In this document: positions 62,814 to 64,000 of the stretch, one piece after another
Position numbering within the stretch: the stretch's first letter is position 1
Layout: each line of letters begins with the position of its first letter
Source: Flavobacteriales bacterium
GTDB taxonomy: Bacteria; Bacteroidota; Bacteroidia; Flavobacteriales_F; PHOS-HE28
DNA length: 64,000 nucleotides
NCBI GenBank assembly: GCA_016703105.1
Contig: JADJCS010000010.1
Span: 19,468 to 83,467 of the forward strand
Direction of reading: 5' to 3'
Notes under the pieces: generated by a model
What the model saw: only the letters and a program-made list of their open reading frames with translations
Database searches by the model: none
What the model was told of the DNA's origin: nothing
Program-made: the position numbers and the translations under genes

Positions 62814-63432
62814 ACGCCTGACACCGCGGTCCATCCAGACCGGTCCACGAATGGGTTTGACCCGTCCGGAACATCCACCGGCCATAGGTTCACGGTCGCT
62901 CGGCCAGGAGCGGTAGCATTGGTCTGAACCAATGCTGCGACGGAGGTCCGAAATGCCCTCACGGCCTCACGCATGCTCCGCGCCCGCCGATGGGGGTGGA
63001 GGTCTTTCCGTGCATTTTCTAGTACACCGCTCACCGCGCCTGTCCAACGCTTTCCCGAGCGAAGAACGCCCGGCACCCCACTACGCAAAACCTTCCCCAC
63101 CGTGGGCAATTGCGCCCACGATCGCACGAAAGCGGATCACGCCGTGGCGATAGCATACCCCTTGTGAACGGGGCTTCAATGCCCAACGCACCTGGCGGCC
63201 TGCGATCGCCGCAAGGATCGGTATGACTGATACCAACACCGATCGGCGCCCCGCCCCGGTCCCGCGCCCCGAGAATGCCCCAAACGACCACGTTTGAAGC
63301 AACGCGCTGAACCCATACCCACCACGCGACGAACCGGAAGCGCCGAAGCCCGACCGCGGCGTGCAGCCAGGTATCATCGGCTAGAACGCAGACCCCAACA
63401 ACACGAACATGGATATCCTGACCGAACCCAAC
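62814..63432. other. 619-base region without a recognisable gene, with hairpins
   Basis: No convincing coding frame on either strand. It contains a strong hairpin at 62913-62938 (AGCATTGGT 62915-62923 with ACCAATGCT 62928-62936, loop CTGA), which may end the nitroreductase transcript. A second dyad has GATCGGT (63216-63222) pairing with ACCGATC (63238-63244). Confidence 0.45.
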
Positions 63433-64000
63433 ATGACATCAAACAACGGAAAACGCGCGGGCCATCCCTCGCCACCGACGGCTTCGAGGAAAGCGAACTG
63501 CGTGCACCACGCGAAGCCCTGCTCCAGGCCGGCGCCTTCGTGGACCTGATCTCCCTGGAGGCCGGTGCCATCAAGGGCTGGAAGGACGGCGACTGGGGCG
63601 AGGCCGAACAGGTGGACCGCACCGTGGCCGATGCCAACGCGGAGGATTACGATGCGCTGCTCCCGCCAGGCGGTGTGATGAACCCCGACAAGCTGCGCAT
63701 GGACACGGATGCCGTGGCCTTCGTGCGCCTTCTTCGATCAGCACAAACCGGTGGCGCCATTTGCCACGGACCCTGGCGCCTCGCCGAAGCCGGTGTGCTG
63801 CGCGGTCGCAAGCTCACCAGCTACCCAAGCATACGCACCGACCTCACCAACGCGGGTGCCGAATGGGGGGATGAGGAGGTTGTGGTGGACAATGGATTGA
63901 TCACCAGCCGCAGCCCCGAAGACCTGCCGGCCTTCAATGCCAAAATGGTGGAAGAGATCGCGGAAGGGGTGCATCAGGGCGTGAGCGGAGCTGAAGGGTT
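63433..64000 (+). CDS. DJ-1/PfpI-family type 1 glutamine amidotransferase-like protein (3' partial, frameshifted)
   Basis: Runs off the right edge; about 188 residues seen. The start MTSNNGKRA is followed, after adding one base near 63,465, by TDGFEESELRAPREALLQAGAFVDLISLEAGAIKGWKDGDWGEAEQVDRTVADANAEDYDALLPPGGVMNPDKLR. Near 63,730 a further shift gives FFDQHKPV, and then ICHGPWRLAEAGVLRGRKLTSYPSIRTDLTNAGAEW with the nucleophile-elbow Cys (codon 63762-63764). Family members act as deglycases, chaperones or general stress proteins. Confidence 0.8.

Noticed and set aside
63081..63377. 98-codon minus-strand frame near the right end
   Set aside because: Low-complexity composition, no domain, and the surrounding sequence contains many indels, so chance frames are common.

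Overview
The window looks like a high-GC member of the Bacteroidota, probably a Flavobacteriales-type bacterium. The evidence is several secreted proteins with C-terminal type IX secretion (T9SS) sorting domains, a cbb3 oxidase with fused CcoN/CcoO and a one-heme CcoP, a flavobacterial-style phytoene desaturase and carotene hydroxylase, and -7 promoter-like boxes of the form TAnnTTYG. The taxonomic call is inference; no rRNA gene is present.

Layout. 1-10 kb: the end of a nitrous-oxide reductase maturation cluster (nosD-nosF-nosY, a CopD-like membrane protein, a fasciclin lipoprotein) is followed by a full cbb3 oxidase operon (ccoS, ccoNO, ccoQ, ccoP, ccoG, ccoH and a TauE/SafE-like protein). 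Together these are low-oxygen and denitrifying respiration. 10-15 kb: a universal stress protein, a heavy-metal-associated protein, a cysteine-dioxygenase-like protein translationally coupled to a PAS histidine kinase, and a response regulator that carries a CRP/FNR DNA-binding module. 15-21.6 kb: four T9SS cargo proteins. 21.7-28 kb: acetyl-CoA hydrolase/transferase, formate/nitrite transporter, PEP synthase, a P-type ATPase fragment and a second universal stress protein, resembling the low-oxygen/stress islands of other bacteria. 28-46 kb: mostly housekeeping genes (site-2 protease, tpiA, prmA, plsY, clpS, M48 protease, tRNA-Arg, ychF), interrupted by two very large secreted proteins of 1481 and about 2170 residues. 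The second has a PorE-like order of modules but ends in two SPOR domains. 46-53 kb: a compact thiotemplate-type cluster (CrtI-family desaturase, free acyl carrier protein, HHxxxD condensation enzyme, FAD oxidoreductase, AMP-forming ligase, opposing sulfotransferase). 53-64 kb: DUF5686 protein, CrtZ-type hydroxylase, single-domain response regulator, alcohol dehydrogenase, ECF sigma factor, redoxin/T9SS protein, nitroreductase and a PfpI-family protein cut by the right edge.

Sequence quality matters for any reading of this window. I see a handful of interrupted genes in the first 48 kb (nosD, the S74-type T9SS protein, fnt, ppsA, prmA). From about 49 kb onward almost every gene carries one or several one-base indels, mostly in short homopolymers, although the protein signal continues across frames. 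I annotate these as single genes and give the approximate break points. Small repeats are also present: a 166-bp MITE-like element, a partial relative of one of its ends, and two copies of a tandem-hairpin intergenic element.
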